Assembly (NCBI GenBank): GCA_016789295.1
Contig: JAEUQL010000194.1
Location: forward strand, 1-6,939
Source: Blastocatellia bacterium
GTDB taxonomy: Bacteria > Acidobacteriota > Blastocatellia > Chloracidobacteriales > JADJPF01
Reading direction: 5' to 3'
Length of the DNA stretch: 6,939 bases
Each line of letters starts with the position of its first letter. Within the stretch, counting starts at the first letter, position 1. The translations under genes and the position numbers were made by a program. Positions 6,709-6,939 of the stretch are shown one piece after another. The notes below the pieces were generated by a model. That model did no database searches, was not told the origin of the DNA, and saw only the letters and a list, made by a program, of their open reading frames with translations.

Positions 6709-6939
6709 ATGGCTACAGAATTTGTAGTTCTTGGCTCTGGTACAGCAGTTCCTACACCTGAGAGAGGAGCCGCCGGTTATCTGCTAAACACCTGCAAATC
6801 TTCATCAATGCTCGATTGTGGCCCTGGTTCTACTCGTAAACTCCCACTTGTAGGACGAGAGTTGATCGATGTGGACAGGGTGCTAATTTCACATTTTCAC
6901 ACCGATCACGTGTGCGATCTTTCAGCATTTATCTTTGGG
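6709..6939 (+). CDS. MBL-fold metallo-hydrolase, RNase Z-like, N-terminal part, 3' truncated
   Basis: The frame runs open from the ATG at 6709 to the window end, so 77 N-terminal residues are visible. VVLGSGTAVPTPERG (6-20) is the first strand and loop typical of RNase Z-like and related small beta-lactamase-fold hydrolases. MLDCGPGSTRKL (34-45) is the second strand region with its Asp. SHFHTDH (61-67) is the HxHxDH zinc motif, with His62, His64, Asp66 and His67 all present. Such proteins use two zinc ions to cut phosphodiester or ester bonds. RNase Z trims tRNA 3' ends, but the visible part cannot separate true RNase Z from other MBL hydrolases, and the diagnostic C-terminal motifs lie outside. 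No signal peptide is seen, so it is probably cytoplasmic. An AAGGAG supports the start. It is divergent from tRNA-Ser. Confidence 0.88.
   Translation, partial: MATEFVVLGSGTAVPTPERGAAGYLLNTCKSSSMLDCGPGSTRKLPLVGRELIDVDRVLISHFHTDHVCDLSAFIFG

Noticed and set aside
6562..6939. Functional link between tRNA-Ser and the neighbouring RNase Z-like gene
   Set aside because: The tRNA encodes its CCA, so RNase Z trimming is not obviously needed, and the MBL protein cannot be assigned to true RNase Z from 77 residues. Proximity alone is weak.

Overview
The window looks like ordinary chromosome from a moderately AT-rich Gram-negative (diderm) bacterium. Two proteins carry clear export signals, one of them a periplasmic-sensor histidine kinase. 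The tRNA encodes its own CCA. The amidohydrolase pair, the 14-repeat propeller kinase and the style of the MBL protein recall Acidobacteriota, with Bacteroidota/Ignavibacteria-type lineages as alternatives. This placement is inference from protein style only. I see no mobile element, CRISPR array, phage gene or rRNA.

Layout. (1) 1-1731, plus strand: two back-to-back amidohydrolase-superfamily genes. The first is cut by the window edge and keeps metal-ligand-like residues in its visible C-terminal part. The second has a signal peptide and has lost most of the corresponding residues. (2) 1737-2597, minus strand: prmC, the release-factor glutamine methyltransferase, converging on the amidohydrolases with a 5-bp gap. 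Both stop codons lie in one small inverted repeat. (3) 2598-2706: a 109-bp divergent intergenic region with a good extended -10 promoter facing right. (4) 2707-6594, plus strand: a 1295-residue sensor histidine kinase. It has a signal peptide, 14 propeller repeats (probably two seven-bladed propellers), a Y_Y_Y domain, one membrane segment, a GAF domain, a coiled coil, HisKA and HATPase_c. It has no receiver or DNA-binding domain. (5) 6562-6651, minus strand: tRNA-Ser(UGA), complete with CCA and a TATAAT promoter. It overlaps the 3' end of the kinase gene, so the last ten kinase residues are read from the tRNA gene's complement. (6) 6709-6939, plus strand: the start of an MBL-fold hydrolase of RNase Z-like type, cut by the window edge.

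The genes do not form one pathway. The amidohydrolases are probably one operon. prmC is housekeeping. The kinase must signal to a response regulator outside the window. The points most worth a second look are the kinase/tRNA antisense overlap, the intact-plus-degenerate amidohydrolase pair, and the two-propeller kinase that has a GAF domain but no receiver. I found no convincing new multi-gene system.
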